In this document: positions 28,559 through 37,319 of the stretch, in pieces
Numbering within the stretch: position 1 is the stretch's first letter
Layout: each line of letters begins with the position of its first letter
Origin: Pacificoceanicola sp049803835
GTDB lineage: Bacteria; Pseudomonadota; Alphaproteobacteria; Rhodobacterales; Rhodobacteraceae
Direction of reading: 5' to 3'
Length of the DNA: 64,000 nucleotides
Assembly (NCBI RefSeq): GCF_049803835.1
Contig: NZ_JBNAGK010000015.1
Location: forward strand, 85,223 to 149,222
Made by a program: the position numbers and the translations under genes
Notes under the pieces: generated by a model
Told to the model about the DNA's origin: nothing
What the model saw: the letters and a program-made list of their open reading frames with translations, nothing else
The model's database searches: none

Positions 28559-28625
28559 CGGACACCTGACGCGTTTGTTGTCTTGCGCCCTGAAACTACG
28601 GGGTTAGCGCTGGCAAGCCAAGGGT

Positions 28626-29153
28626 TTATGCGGTGAGCGCCCGCACCCTGTCCACCAGCCAGTTCAGTTCCGCATCGGGAATGCCCAATTCCGCGAGATG
28701 GGCGGCGGTATTGTACAAGTATTCCGTGTTCGGACCACGCCCGCCGACCGCCTTGGCGATGATCTGCGCCTGCTCTTCGAGCGAGAGACGGCAGTATTGC
28801 ACGTGGTCGCGGTCGATCACGTAAGCGAGCGCGTCGATGCGCGTGCCATCGTCCAGGTCGAGCGTCAGGGTTCGCTCGACATAGGCCGCAGAGACCAGTT
28901 CGCGGTCGCGCAGGTAGGCGAGGGTTTCGTCCTCGGTGCCCGGCTCCGCGCGAAACGCGACCCCCTCGCAAAGCGCCCCGCGATGGGCGTCGAGCGCCAG
29001 AACGAGGCCGGGGTCTTCCACGCTGCCGCGATGGTGGATCGAGCGCATGCAGAAGCTGCGGGCATAGTCGGCAAGCCGCGCGTGGCGCTGTTCGGCGACC
29101 GGGAATCCGGGGTTCCACAAGAGTGAGCCATAGCCGAATACCCAAAGTGTCAC
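28626..29153 (-). CDS. chaC: ChaC-type gamma-glutamylcyclotransferase
   Basis: A 175-residue enzyme expected to cleave glutathione to 5-oxoproline and Cys-Gly. The substrate-binding VFGYGSLLW is at residues 5-13, and the catalytic Glu is at about 85 in YLRDRE. The SIHHRG and NTEYLYNTAAHLAELGI blocks are also typical of ChaC. The start is a GTG at 29153, placed so that the protein begins T-L-W-V-F as in homologues; AAGGGG lies upstream. It diverges from the DUF2125 gene. Confidence 0.9.
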   Translation of the reverse strand: MTLWVFGYGSLLWNPGFPVAEQRHARLADYARSFCMRSIHHRGSVEDPGLVLALDAHRGALCEGVAFRAEPGTEDETLAYLRDRELVSAAYVERTLTLDLDDGTRIDALAYVIDRDHVQYCRLSLEEQAQIIAKAVGGRGPNTEYLYNTAAHLAELGIPDAELNWLVDRVRALTA

Positions 29154-29234
29154 GGATCGTCCCCTTGCCCTTTCGCACGCGCGTGGCGCGCTATAGACAC
29201 CAAACACGCGCAATTTGCAAAGGGGCACGGTGTC

Positions 29235-30200
29235 ATGAAACGGTTACTTGCGGTGATCCTCGCGGCAGCGGCCCTGTATTCGGGATACTGGTTCTGGCAG
29301 GCGCAGGCCTTGCGTGGCCAAATCGAGGACTGGTTCGAGGCGCGGCGGGGTGACGGCTGGGAAGCGTCGTATGCAGATCTGAGCGTCCAGGGCTTTCCGA
29401 ACCGGCTCGACGTGACCTTCGACGATCTGTTGTTGGCCAATCCGGAGACCGGATCAGTCTGGGAGGCACCGTTCTTCCAGATGTTCTCGCTGGTCTACAA
29501 GCCGGATCACTGGATCTTTGCCTGGCCGGACACACAGGAGGTCACGGTGAAATCGGACAGCTACCGGATCACTTCAGAGGGGCTCCGGGCGTCTCTGATC
29601 ACGGACGGGGACCGTATCCTGCGCAGCAACGTCGAGGCGAAGACGCTGAACGTCTCCGGCCTGCACGATTTTGCGGTGGCCGGGCTGAACATCGGCGTGG
29701 CAGCGGACGAGGTGGAGCCGAAGGTGATGCGACTCGGTCTGACGGCGGCAGCGCTCGCCGGAAAAGCCGGGACGCTCGGGCCTTCCAGATCGGTTGACGA
29801 GGTGACGGTGCGGGCGGAGGTAACCTTCGACGAGGTCTGGACAAAGGACGCGCTCCGCAAGGACAAGCCGCAGCCTGTCGCGGTAAAGCTGCCTCTGGCG
29901 GAATACCACGCGGACGGACTGACGTTGAAGGCGACGGGCGACTGGGACGTGGACGACATGGGGCGGCTGGACGGCACCGGAACGCTGCGGGCGGAGAACT
30001 GGCGGGCCTTGCTGGACAACGCAGAGGGTGCGGGCGACCTGCCGGGCGAGGTGGCAACCGTGCTGCGCGAGACGCTGGGGCTGATTGCCGGCTTGTCGGG
30101 CAACAAGAAGACGCTGGACCTGACATTTTCCTTCGATCGCGGCGCGGTGTCGCTGGGGATCATTCCCTTGGGCAAGGCTCCGCGCCTGCGGTTCGAGTGA
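29235..30200 (+). CDS. DUF2125-domain exported protein
   Basis: A 321-residue protein with a hydrophobic N-terminal segment (3-22), probably a signal anchor or uncleaved signal, followed by an extended beta-rich domain. The sequence around GFPNRLDVTFDDLLL, then DHWIFAWPDTQEV, fits DUF2125, a family found mainly in alphaproteobacteria and thought to be periplasmic. The function is unknown. It is followed by a terminator and a palindromic repeat. Confidence 0.85.
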   Translation: MKRLLAVILAAAALYSGYWFWQAQALRGQIEDWFEARRGDGWEASYADLSVQGFPNRLDVTFDDLLLANPETGSVWEAPFFQMFSLVYKPDHWIFAWPDTQEVTVKSDSYRITSEGLRASLITDGDRILRSNVEAKTLNVSGLHDFAVAGLNIGVAADEVEPKVMRLGLTAAALAGKAGTLGPSRSVDEVTVRAEVTFDEVWTKDALRKDKPQPVAVKLPLAEYHADGLTLKATGDWDVDDMGRLDGTGTLRAENWRALLDNAEGAGDLPGEVATVLRETLGLIAGLSGNKKTLDLTFSFDRGAVSLGIIPLGKAPRLRFE

Positions 30201-30214
30201 CCCTTGCCGGGGCG

Positions 30215-30240
30215 AAAATTTTGCCGGGACAAAATTTTGT
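30215..30240 (+). terminator. Terminator after the DUF2125 gene
   Basis: AAAATTTTG pairs with CAAAATTTT across a CCGGGA loop and is followed by GTTTTG. It begins 15 bases after the stop codon. Confidence 0.7.
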
Positions 30241-30306
30241 TTTGGGAGCTCTGCCCCCGTCCTTCGGACTCCCCTGAGGGTATTTGAGGACCAGAGAAGA
30301 CGGGGC
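30240..30306 (+). repeat. Palindromic intergenic repeat (GGTATTT-type), copy 2
   Basis: GGGAGCTCTGCCCCC, a CCTTCGG hairpin, then CCCCTGAGGGTATTTG and an AGGACCAGAGAAGACGGGG tail follow the layout of copy 1 at 19925. It fills the space between the DUF2125 terminator and the stop of the converging M20 peptidase. Confidence 0.65.
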
Positions 30307-30314
30307 GTCTTGCG

Positions 30315-31583
30315 TCAGGTCAGCAGTTTTTCCAGGCTCCGGCCCATGACTTGTGCGCTTTCGATCATGTCGGTGATCCCGATCCATTCGTCCGGCTTGT
30401 GCGCGAGGTCAAGCACGCCGGGCCCGTAGGCAATGCAGTTCTGCAGCTTGCCGATGCGGTCGATGTGCTTCTGGTCGTAGGAGCCGGGGGAGGCGACGAA
30501 CTCGGCGGGTCTGCCAAAGACTTCCGCGACGGCGGCCGCGACGGTGGTGACGATGGGCGCGTCACGGTCGGTCATCGAGGGGGTGATGCGGTTGAGGTCG
30601 CGCACGGTGTAGTCGAAGCGGTCGCGGGTTTGTTTCAGGCCATCAAGGATGTCCACGATTTCGCCTTTCACGTCATCGAAGGATTCCTCGGAGAGGTAGC
30701 GCCGGTCGATCACGATTCGGCAGCTGTCCGGCACGCAGCAGGCGGGCAGGCCGGTGTAATCGGGCGGCAGTTCCTCCGAGCCGCCGTGGATCGCGCTGAT
30801 GTTCATCGTGGCGTGACGGGCACCCTCTGGGACAACTGGCAGCGCAGTCCTGCGGGCGGAGAGGGCCGGGAACAGGTCCTGTTCAAAGGCCTGAAGCACC
30901 GCCCCCATGTGCCGGACCGCGCAATCGCCGAGAAAGGGCATGGAGCCGTGGGCGATCTCGCCTTTCGTCTCGATCTCCGCCCACCAGCCGCCGCGATGAC
31001 CAAGGCAGATGCGATCCTTGTTCAGCGGTTCGGGGATGATGACGTGCTGGACGCGCTTCGGGTCGAAGAAACCGCGTTCGGCAAGGTAGGCGACGCCGCC
31101 GTAGCCGCCGGATTCCTCGTCCGCCGTGCCGCTGATCTCGATGACGCCGTTGAAGTCGGGATGTTCTTCAAGGAACGCTTCCGCCGCGATGACCGAGGCC
31201 GCCAGTCCGCCTTTCATGTCGCAGGAACCGCGACCATAGATCCGGTCGCCTTCCACCGCGCCGCCGAACGGATCGCGGGTCCAGCCGCGGCCGACCTCCA
31301 CCACATCGGTATGAGAATTGAAATGCACGCAGTCGCCGGGCCGGGGGCCCTCGCGCCGGGCCACGATGTTCCAGCGCGGATAGCGGTCGCTGTCACCGGG
31401 AGCGCCCTCGGCGCGGATCAGCTGGCAGGCAAAACCGCGCGGCTCGAGCCGTCTCTGCAGGAACGCGCAAATGTCGCGGTAGCAATCCCCGGGTGGGTTC
31501 AGGGTCGGAATGCGGATCAGGTCCTGCGTCAGGGCGATCAGGTCGTCCCGCTTGTCCGCGATACGCGTTGCCAATGCACTCAT
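30315..31583 (-). CDS. M20-family metallopeptidase (ArgE/DapE-like)
   Basis: A 422-residue di-zinc amidohydrolase of the acetylornithine deacetylase/succinyl-diaminopimelate desuccinylase group. Metal sites are visible in FNSHTDVVEVG, in GRGSCDMKGG and in the acidic pair of TADEESGG. A dimerisation domain interrupts the catalytic domain (about 205-315). True DapE is present at 3296, so this paralogue probably deacylates another N-acyl amino acid; the exact substrate is not evident. The start at 31583 precedes SALATRIADKRDDL, which fits the family. Confidence 0.88.
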   Translation of the reverse strand: MSALATRIADKRDDLIALTQDLIRIPTLNPPGDCYRDICAFLQRRLEPRGFACQLIRAEGAPGDSDRYPRWNIVARREGPRPGDCVHFNSHTDVVEVGRGWTRDPFGGAVEGDRIYGRGSCDMKGGLAASVIAAEAFLEEHPDFNGVIEISGTADEESGGYGGVAYLAERGFFDPKRVQHVIIPEPLNKDRICLGHRGGWWAEIETKGEIAHGSMPFLGDCAVRHMGAVLQAFEQDLFPALSARRTALPVVPEGARHATMNISAIHGGSEELPPDYTGLPACCVPDSCRIVIDRRYLSEESFDDVKGEIVDILDGLKQTRDRFDYTVRDLNRITPSMTDRDAPIVTTVAAAVAEVFGRPAEFVASPGSYDQKHIDRIGKLQNCIAYGPGVLDLAHKPDEWIGITDMIESAQVMGRSLEKLLT

Positions 31584-31635
31584 GCGTCGTACCTCCGCAC
31601 CACACAGTGTCGGCGGGACGATGCTTGCGCAACCC

Positions 31636-31680
31636 CTTGTTTCTTCTTGGTCCAAATACCCCAACCCCGCGTGGGTCCGG
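31636..31680 (-). repeat. Palindromic intergenic repeat (GGTATTT-type), copy 3
   Basis: Read on the minus strand, a CGCGGGG stretch leads into TTGGGGTATTTGGACCAAGAAGAAA. The GGTATTTG core and AAGAAGA tail match copies 1 and 2 in the opposite orientation. It lies upstream of the M20 peptidase. Confidence 0.6.
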
Positions 31681-31713
31681 ACGGCGACATCAGGCCTGGC
31701 AAGGCAACGGTCC

Positions 31714-31738
31714 GTAGGGCGGGGCTCTGCCCCGCACC
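31714..31738 (+). repeat. GTAGGGCGGGG repeat, copy 2
   Basis: GTAGGGCGGGGC, a TCT loop and GCCCCGC form the same hairpin as the element at 1336, here lying just past the panC stop. It could terminate panBC on the minus strand, although no T-run is evident. Confidence 0.65.
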
Positions 31739-31742
31739 CGCC

Positions 31743-32585
31743 TCAGACTGCGATGTTGTCGATCAGGCGCACCCCTGCAAGCCAGGCAGCGGCGAGCAGG
31801 CGGCAGTCGCCCTCGGGGCGGTCCAGAATGCGCAAGTCCTCGTTTGCCCGCAGATCGAGGTACTCCACTTCGGTGAAGCCCGCCGCCAGCACCTTCGCCT
31901 TCGCCGCCTCCGCAAGCCGGAAAGCCGATCCACCCGCGCGCAGACCCTCGGCCATCTCGACCATGGCCGCATGCAGGGCCGGGGCCTTCACCCGCGCCCG
32001 GTCCGACAGCAGCAGATTCCGCGAGGACATGGCGAGGCCGTCTTCCTCGCGGATCGTCGGGCAGCCGACCACGTCGACGTCGAGATCGAGGTCCGCCGAG
32101 AGCCGCCGGACGACCTGCAATTGCTGGAAGTCCTTCTCGCCGAAGAACGCCCGTTCCGCCCGGGTCTGGGTAAAGAGCTTCGTCACCACCGTCGCCACGC
32201 CGTCGAAATGCCCGGGGCGGTGCGCCCCACAGAGCACGTCTGTCAGGCCAGCCACGGAGACGGTCGTCGCAAAGGTGTCGGGGTAGATTTCCGCCGGGCC
32301 CGGCACATAGAGCGCGTCCACGTCGAAGCGTTCGAGCTTCTGTGCGTCCTGCCCCTCCGTGCGCGGGTAGTTCTCCAGGTCGGATGGATTGTTGAACTGC
32401 CTGGGGTTGACGAAGATGGTCACGATCACCCGGTCGCAGCCCGCCTTGGCCGCCGCGACGAGGCTCAGGTGCCCGTCGTGCAGGGCACCCATGGTCGGGA
32501 CAACCCCGACGACCTCGCCCGCTTTTTGCCAGCCTTTGACCATGCTCCGCAGCTCCGCCTTCGTGCGGATGATCGGCGCGATCAT
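31743..32585 (-). CDS. panC: Pantoate-beta-alanine ligase
   Basis: PanC joins pantoate and beta-alanine with ATP to make pantothenate, the last step before coenzyme A synthesis. The protein has 280 residues. The HIGH-type nucleotide site is in VPTMGALHDGHLSLV near residues 29-43, and the late SSRNLLLS takes the place of KMSKS. The start overlaps the panB stop as ATGA, so the two are translated together. Confidence 0.97.
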   Translation of the reverse strand: MIAPIIRTKAELRSMVKGWQKAGEVVGVVPTMGALHDGHLSLVAAAKAGCDRVIVTIFVNPRQFNNPSDLENYPRTEGQDAQKLERFDVDALYVPGPAEIYPDTFATTVSVAGLTDVLCGAHRPGHFDGVATVVTKLFTQTRAERAFFGEKDFQQLQVVRRLSADLDLDVDVVGCPTIREEDGLAMSSRNLLLSDRARVKAPALHAAMVEMAEGLRAGGSAFRLAEAAKAKVLAAGFTEVEYLDLRANEDLRILDRPEGDCRLLAAAWLAGVRLIDNIAV

Positions 32586-33415
32586 TTCGGGCCTCCGGGC
32601 GTTGCGTCGCCGAACACATGTTCCGGGCCGGGGAACTCGCGGGCCTTCACGGCGCGGGCGTAGTCGGCAATCGCCGCGCCCGCGTCCTCGCCCAGCGTCG
32701 CGAAGCGTTTGACGAACTTTGCCTTGAAGGCGGTGAACAGCCCGAGCATGTCGTCCACCACGAGGATCTGGCCGTCGCAGCCCGCCGAGGCGCCGATGCC
32801 GATGGTCGGGATCGGCACCTCGGCCGTCACGCGGTCTGCCAGCGAGGCGGGCACCTTTTCCAGTACCACCGCGAAGGCCCCGGCCTCTGCCACGGCTTTG
32901 GCATCGGCCATCAGAGCCTGCGCCGCCGCGCCACGGCCCTGCACCTTGTAGCCGCCGAGCGTGTTGATCGACTGTGGCGTCAGGCCGATATGCGCCATGA
33001 CGGGAACGCCGCGCTGGACCAGAAAGCGGATCGTTTCGGCCATGTGCCGCCCGCCTTCGAGTTTCACCGCCCCTGCCCCGGTTTCCCGCATGATCCGGGC
33101 GGCGTTGCGGAAGGCCTGCTCCGGGTTTTCCTCATAGGTGCCAAAAGGCAGATCGACGACCATCATCGCCGACGAAAGCCCCCGCGCCACAGCTTGCCCG
33201 TGCAGGATCATCATCTCCATTGTCACTGCAACGGTGGATGTCAGCCCGTGCAGCACCATACCGACCGAGTCCCCGACCAGCACGAAATCCACATGCGGGT
33301 CCATGATCTGGGCCATCGGCGTGGTATAGCAGGTCAGGCTGACAATCGGCTCGCCGCCCTTGCGGGCAAGGATGTCCTCGGGCATCGGAGCCCGTTTCTT
33401 TGCCGTCGCACTCAT
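32582..33415 (-). CDS. panB: 3-methyl-2-oxobutanoate hydroxymethyltransferase
   Basis: PanB transfers a hydroxymethyl group from 5,10-methylene-tetrahydrofolate to ketoisovalerate, giving ketopantoate. It is a 277-residue TIM barrel. Metal and substrate motifs include VLVGDSVGMVLHG (Asp near 48), the VKLEGG segment, MAHIGLTPQ and TIGIGASAGCDGQILVVDDMLG near the end. It heads the panB-panC operon. Confidence 0.97.
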   Translation of the reverse strand: MSATAKKRAPMPEDILARKGGEPIVSLTCYTTPMAQIMDPHVDFVLVGDSVGMVLHGLTSTVAVTMEMMILHGQAVARGLSSAMMVVDLPFGTYEENPEQAFRNAARIMRETGAGAVKLEGGRHMAETIRFLVQRGVPVMAHIGLTPQSINTLGGYKVQGRGAAAQALMADAKAVAEAGAFAVVLEKVPASLADRVTAEVPIPTIGIGASAGCDGQILVVDDMLGLFTAFKAKFVKRFATLGEDAGAAIADYARAVKAREFPGPEHVFGDATPGGPK

Positions 33416-33505
33416 ACCGAGGCCCTCCGCGCAATAATGTTGCGCGGGGGTGTAGCATTTGCCGCGCTGCAGAACCAGAGATTTCTGGGGATAACCGGAG
33501 CGCTA

Positions 33506-34846
33506 TCAGCGCAGGCTGTCGAGACTATGGGTTTCCGCGTGAAAGTCGATTTCCGCACGCGTGACCTTGGCCATGGTCTCGCCTTTGTCGCCGGTGCGCA
33601 CCAGTTCTGCGCCGGTCGGGTCGATGCTGACCAGCCAGGCGGTGCGTTGATGGACAAAGCCAAAGGCAACGGTGGGCGAGCCATTGACCTTCGATCCGGA
33701 GTGAAGAACCGTCAGGCGAGGCAGTTGCGACAGTCCCACCCGCAGGCCGAGCATGTGCAGCGCCGGCCCGGCTTTCAGGTCTTCGCTCAAACGCATCGCC
33801 TCCAGCAGATCGGCCTGCGACACGAAGGCCAGCTTGGCGCCGACTTCCGGGGCGCGGAACTTCATGATGTCGTCCATCGACGCCTTGAGCGGGTCCTTCG
33901 GCAAGTGGGAATTGTCATGCGTGATGCAAGCGTAGAGGGTCACGCCCTTGCCCTCCTCCGGAACCAGCCAGTGCGGCCCGCCGAGGGTGCGCAGGAAGAA
34001 GGCCATCTTCTGCTCGCCCTCCACATCCATATAGGACCCGTTGCCCATCTGATGGATGAAATCCTGCGGTACGACCCGCCCGCAGGCCATGCCCGCCCCC
34101 ATCAAAAGCGCGTTCTGCAAGGACGCGGTGATGTTTGCACAGACCATGATGGCATCGCGCCGTTTGCCCTCCGGGTTGGCATCGGCCAGCTTTTGGAGTT
34201 CCGCGCCAAGCTCCGCGTCGGGCACCACCTGCAATGCCGGGTGAGCCGCAATCCAGCTTGCAATGAACCCCTGAAGGGGCGTCTTTCGGTCAAGCTGGTA
34301 GAACGGCCGGTCGAGGCGTTTCAGCGCCGGGGCGATGCCGCCGGTGAAGCCGGTCTGCTGCTTCGCCTCCTCCGGGTTTTCCTGTACCCATTTCTGCGCG
34401 GCGCGGGCAAGGATCAGGTAGTCCTGCGCCCCCATTGCCTTCAGCCCCTTGGTCACGTCGTCCAGAGTCAGGTCGATGATCGAAAAGGCATTGTGCACGA
34501 ATTGCGCGTGCCCGCCGTTGTTCACCTGAGCGAGGTAGAAATCCGTATGGAACGCCTGCAGCGCGGCTTCCGGCAGTTCCCCGCGCTTGTAGCGGCCCTT
34601 GCTCTGCATGTGATTGACGTAATTCACCACCGCCTGCACCAGCGGCGCCGGGTCCGGCAGCGCGTCCATGGCCGATTGCGGCACGATGATGGGCAGGTCC
34701 CTGGGCGGCGTCTGGCCTTTCGGCGGGCGCGGTGGCTCCGCTGCGGTATCGACCGCTCCCATGCGATGTCCGCCGCCCGGCTTGCGCCTCTTGAAGGCGT
34801 CCGTCGCGGCGCGCCCGCTCAGCAAATGCTTCAACTTGCTCAACAT
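33506..34846 (-). CDS. DUF4375 (DMP19-like) protein
   Basis: A 446-residue soluble protein. A basic N-terminal tail (1-50, Pro/Arg-rich) precedes a helical domain that includes AQVNNGGHAQFVHN near 115-128. This resembles the E-x-x-N-G-G-F-x-Q-F motif of the DUF4375/DMP19 family. The C-terminal half (about 255-446) is a different alpha/beta region that I cannot name. DMP19-like proteins mimic DNA in Neisseria, but that function should not be assumed for this larger protein. It diverges from the solute-binding protein gene. Confidence 0.7.
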   Translation of the reverse strand: MLSKLKHLLSGRAATDAFKRRKPGGGHRMGAVDTAAEPPRPPKGQTPPRDLPIIVPQSAMDALPDPAPLVQAVVNYVNHMQSKGRYKRGELPEAALQAFHTDFYLAQVNNGGHAQFVHNAFSIIDLTLDDVTKGLKAMGAQDYLILARAAQKWVQENPEEAKQQTGFTGGIAPALKRLDRPFYQLDRKTPLQGFIASWIAAHPALQVVPDAELGAELQKLADANPEGKRRDAIMVCANITASLQNALLMGAGMACGRVVPQDFIHQMGNGSYMDVEGEQKMAFFLRTLGGPHWLVPEEGKGVTLYACITHDNSHLPKDPLKASMDDIMKFRAPEVGAKLAFVSQADLLEAMRLSEDLKAGPALHMLGLRVGLSQLPRLTVLHSGSKVNGSPTVAFGFVHQRTAWLVSIDPTGAELVRTGDKGETMAKVTRAEIDFHAETHSLDSLR

Positions 34847-34989
34847 ACAAACTCTCCTGCTCTTGACGGCAGGGTAACCATGTTCCCGGGGCGCAACTGG
34901 GGCAAGAACCCGGCAATTCCACGCCGGGGCTTGATTGCGCGGGCGCTTGCGGGAACACTTGGCGCAATGACCTCAGGGAGTTCCCAGCC

Positions 34990-36459
34990 ATGACCTTTCG
35001 CCTGACCCTCGCCGCGGCCTTGCTTTGCGGCACCGCGGCCATCGCCCAACAGAAGGATCTGACCATCGCGATCCAGCTCGAGCCGCCGCATCTCGATCCC
35101 ACGAGCGCCGCCGCCGGGGCGATTGATTCGGTGCTCTATTCCAACGTCTTCGAAGGGCTGACCCGGTTCATGGCCGATGGCTCCGTCGCGCCGGGGCTGG
35201 CGAAAAGCTGGGACATCTCGGAGGACGGGCTGACCTACACCTTCCACCTGCAACCGGAGGTGACCTTTCACGACGGTACCACGATGGACGCCGAGGATGT
35301 GAAATTCAGTCTCGACCGCGCCCGCGCCGAGGACAGCCAGAACGCCCAGAAGGCGCTGTTTGCCGAGATCGCCTCGGTCGAGGCCACGGACCCGCTGACC
35401 GTCACCGTGACGCTGACCCAGCCCAACGGCAGTTTCCTGTTCAACATGGCCTGGGGCGACGCCGTGATCGTGGCCCCCGAGTCCATCGAAACCATCAAGC
35501 AGACCCCCATCGGCACCGGCCCGTTCAGGTTCGACAGCTGGACGCAGGGCGACAGCATCCACCTTGTCGCCTATGACGGCTATTGGGGCCTGCACCCGGC
35601 ACTGCTGGAGGCGACGTTCAAGTTCATCTCCGACCCCACCGCCGCCTTTGCGGCGATGATGGCGCAGGATATCGACGCCTTCGCGGGCTACCCGGCACCG
35701 GAGAACCTGATCCAGTTCGAAAGCGACCCGCGCTTTCAGGTTCTGGTCGGCTCCACCGAGGGCGAGACCATCCTCGCCATGAACAACAAGCTGCCGCCGT
35801 TCGACAACGTGAAGGTGCGCGAGGCGGTGGCCCATGCGATCAACCGCCAGGACATCATCGACGGCGCGATGTTTGGCCAGGGCACGCCCATCGGCACGCA
35901 TTTCGCCCCGCACAACCCCGATTACGAGGACCTGACCGCGCTTTCTGCCTATGATCCGGAAAAATCGAAGGCGCTGCTGGCCGAGGCGGGCTTCCCGGAC
36001 GGTTTCACCACCACGCTGAAGCTACCCCCGCCCTCCTACGCGCGGCGCGGCGGCGAGATCATCGCGGCGCAGCTGCGGGCGGTGGGGATCGAGACCGAGA
36101 TCACCAATCTCGAATGGGCGCAATGGCTGGAAGAAGTGTTCCGGGGCAAGGACTTCGGCCTGACCATCGTGTCTCATACGGAACCGATGGATATCGGCAT
36201 CTATGCCCGTCCGGACTACTACTTCCAGTATGACAATCCGGCGTTTCAGGAGTTGATGAAGACCCTGACGGCGACGACCAACCCCGAACAGCGCAGCGCC
36301 CTGCTCAGGCAGGCGCAGGAGATCATCGCGAAGGATTACGTCAACGGATACCTCTTCCAGCTGGCCTATCCGACCGTGGCGGACGCCCGCCTGACCGGCC
36401 TGTGGGAGAACCAGCCGACGCAGGCGACCGACCTGACCGGCGTGCGCTGGACGGAGTAA
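34990..36459 (+). CDS. Family 5 extracellular solute-binding protein (peptide/nickel type)
   Basis: A 489-residue periplasmic receptor. A signal peptide ends at about residue 19 (CGTAAIAQ), and the mature protein has the SBP_bac_5 landmarks: LDPTSAAAGAIDSVLYSNVFEGLTRF, then WDISEDGLTYTFHLQPEVTFHDGT and the DVKFSLDRA stretch. Such proteins deliver di- or oligopeptides or other small amines to Dpp/Opp-type ABC importers. The matching permease and ATPase genes begin 1.8 kb downstream, after an inserted pair of genes. It is probably the receptor for that importer. Confidence 0.92.
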   Translation: MTFRLTLAAALLCGTAAIAQQKDLTIAIQLEPPHLDPTSAAAGAIDSVLYSNVFEGLTRFMADGSVAPGLAKSWDISEDGLTYTFHLQPEVTFHDGTTMDAEDVKFSLDRARAEDSQNAQKALFAEIASVEATDPLTVTVTLTQPNGSFLFNMAWGDAVIVAPESIETIKQTPIGTGPFRFDSWTQGDSIHLVAYDGYWGLHPALLEATFKFISDPTAAFAAMMAQDIDAFAGYPAPENLIQFESDPRFQVLVGSTEGETILAMNNKLPPFDNVKVREAVAHAINRQDIIDGAMFGQGTPIGTHFAPHNPDYEDLTALSAYDPEKSKALLAEAGFPDGFTTTLKLPPPSYARRGGEIIAAQLRAVGIETEITNLEWAQWLEEVFRGKDFGLTIVSHTEPMDIGIYARPDYYFQYDNPAFQELMKTLTATTNPEQRSALLRQAQEIIAKDYVNGYLFQLAYPTVADARLTGLWENQPTQATDLTGVRWTE

Positions 36460-36477
36460 ACACAGTTCGGGCGGCGC

Positions 36478-36491
36478 TTGACCTGCATCAA
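36478..36491 (+). promoter_or_regulatory. FNR/DNR-type box with matched -10
   Basis: TTGAC-CTGC-ATCAA matches the TTGAT-N4-ATCAA consensus at nine of ten half-site positions. A TACATT -10 hexamer lies at 36514-36519; a start at 36526 puts the box centre at -41.5, exactly the class II activator position. It predicts oxygen- or NO-responsive control of the gene at 36550. Confidence 0.6.
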
Positions 36492-36549
36492 GGCCGCCCG
36501 CACACGCGCCGATTACATTCCGAATACGCAATGTTTTCAGGAGCGCGCC

Positions 36550-37260
36550 ATGAAATCCCTTCTTTCCCTGACCACCGCCCTTGCCCTTCTCGGCACGGTG
36601 TCTCTCGCCGGTCCCGTGGCCGATTTCGAGGCGCAGTTCCGCGACGCCTACGGCACCTATCGCGCCGTCCTGTTCGGCACGAACGCCGGCAAGGCCGAGG
36701 AGTCGGCCAAGGCCATCGGCAAGCTGCAAGACCAGTTCACGACCTTGATGACCGAATACCGCGAGGTGCCGCCACCACAGTACGAAGCCGATCCGGCGTG
36801 GTTCCTGACGCTCGACAAGGCGGCAGAAACCATCGAGACCGCGAAGGCGGAGATCGGTGAAGGACGCCTGCCGGAGGCGCATGAAACGCTGGAGGCCTTC
36901 CGCGACACCATCGGCGATCTGCATGTCCGCAACGGAGTGCTGACCTTCTCGGACCGGATGAACGCCTATCATGCTGAGATGGAGCATCTGTTGGCGGTTG
37001 ATGTGTCGGCTTTGGACACGACCGGAATCGGCGAGATCCGGGAACGGGCGGCGGTGCTGTCCTATCTGGCCAATGACCTGCTGGCACATCCTCCGTCGGA
37101 GGCGGCAGGATGCGACGAATACGCCAGTCTGTCGAAGGCCTTCGGCGGGTCCGTCGATACGCTGTTGACAGCGGTCCGGAGCGGCGATGTCGAGGCCGTG
37201 AAAGGCGCGGTCGGCGGCCTCAAGGTGCCGTACTCGAAGCTGTTCCTGAAGTTTGGATAA
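36550..37260 (+). CDS. Exported helical protein under an FNR-type box
   Basis: A 236-residue protein with a signal peptide (1-20, ending SLAGP). The mature region is nearly all amphipathic helix, with the size and pattern of a four-helix bundle such as cytochrome c' or b562. However, there is no CxxCH, so covalent haem attachment is excluded; Met and His residues in the first two helices could still bind haem or metal. I do not recognise the family. A GGAG precedes the ATG. The gene has its own promoter after the solute-binding protein gene and ends before a short hairpin repeat. Confidence 0.7.
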   Translation: MKSLLSLTTALALLGTVSLAGPVADFEAQFRDAYGTYRAVLFGTNAGKAEESAKAIGKLQDQFTTLMTEYREVPPPQYEADPAWFLTLDKAAETIETAKAEIGEGRLPEAHETLEAFRDTIGDLHVRNGVLTFSDRMNAYHAEMEHLLAVDVSALDTTGIGEIRERAAVLSYLANDLLAHPPSEAAGCDEYASLSKAFGGSVDTLLTAVRSGDVEAVKGAVGGLKVPYSKLFLKFG

Positions 37261-37273
37261 GCACAGACAGGCC

Positions 37274-37295
37274 GTAGGGCGGGGTTTCACCCCGC
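37274..37295 (+). repeat. GTAGGGCGGGG repeat, copy 3
   Basis: GTAGGGCGGGG and CCCCGC flank a TTTCA loop. It lies 13 bases after the stop of the helical protein gene and may act as its terminator, like the copy after dapD. Confidence 0.65.
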
Positions 37296-37319
37296 TTCCC
37301 CTGCGGCTAACCTGCGGCC

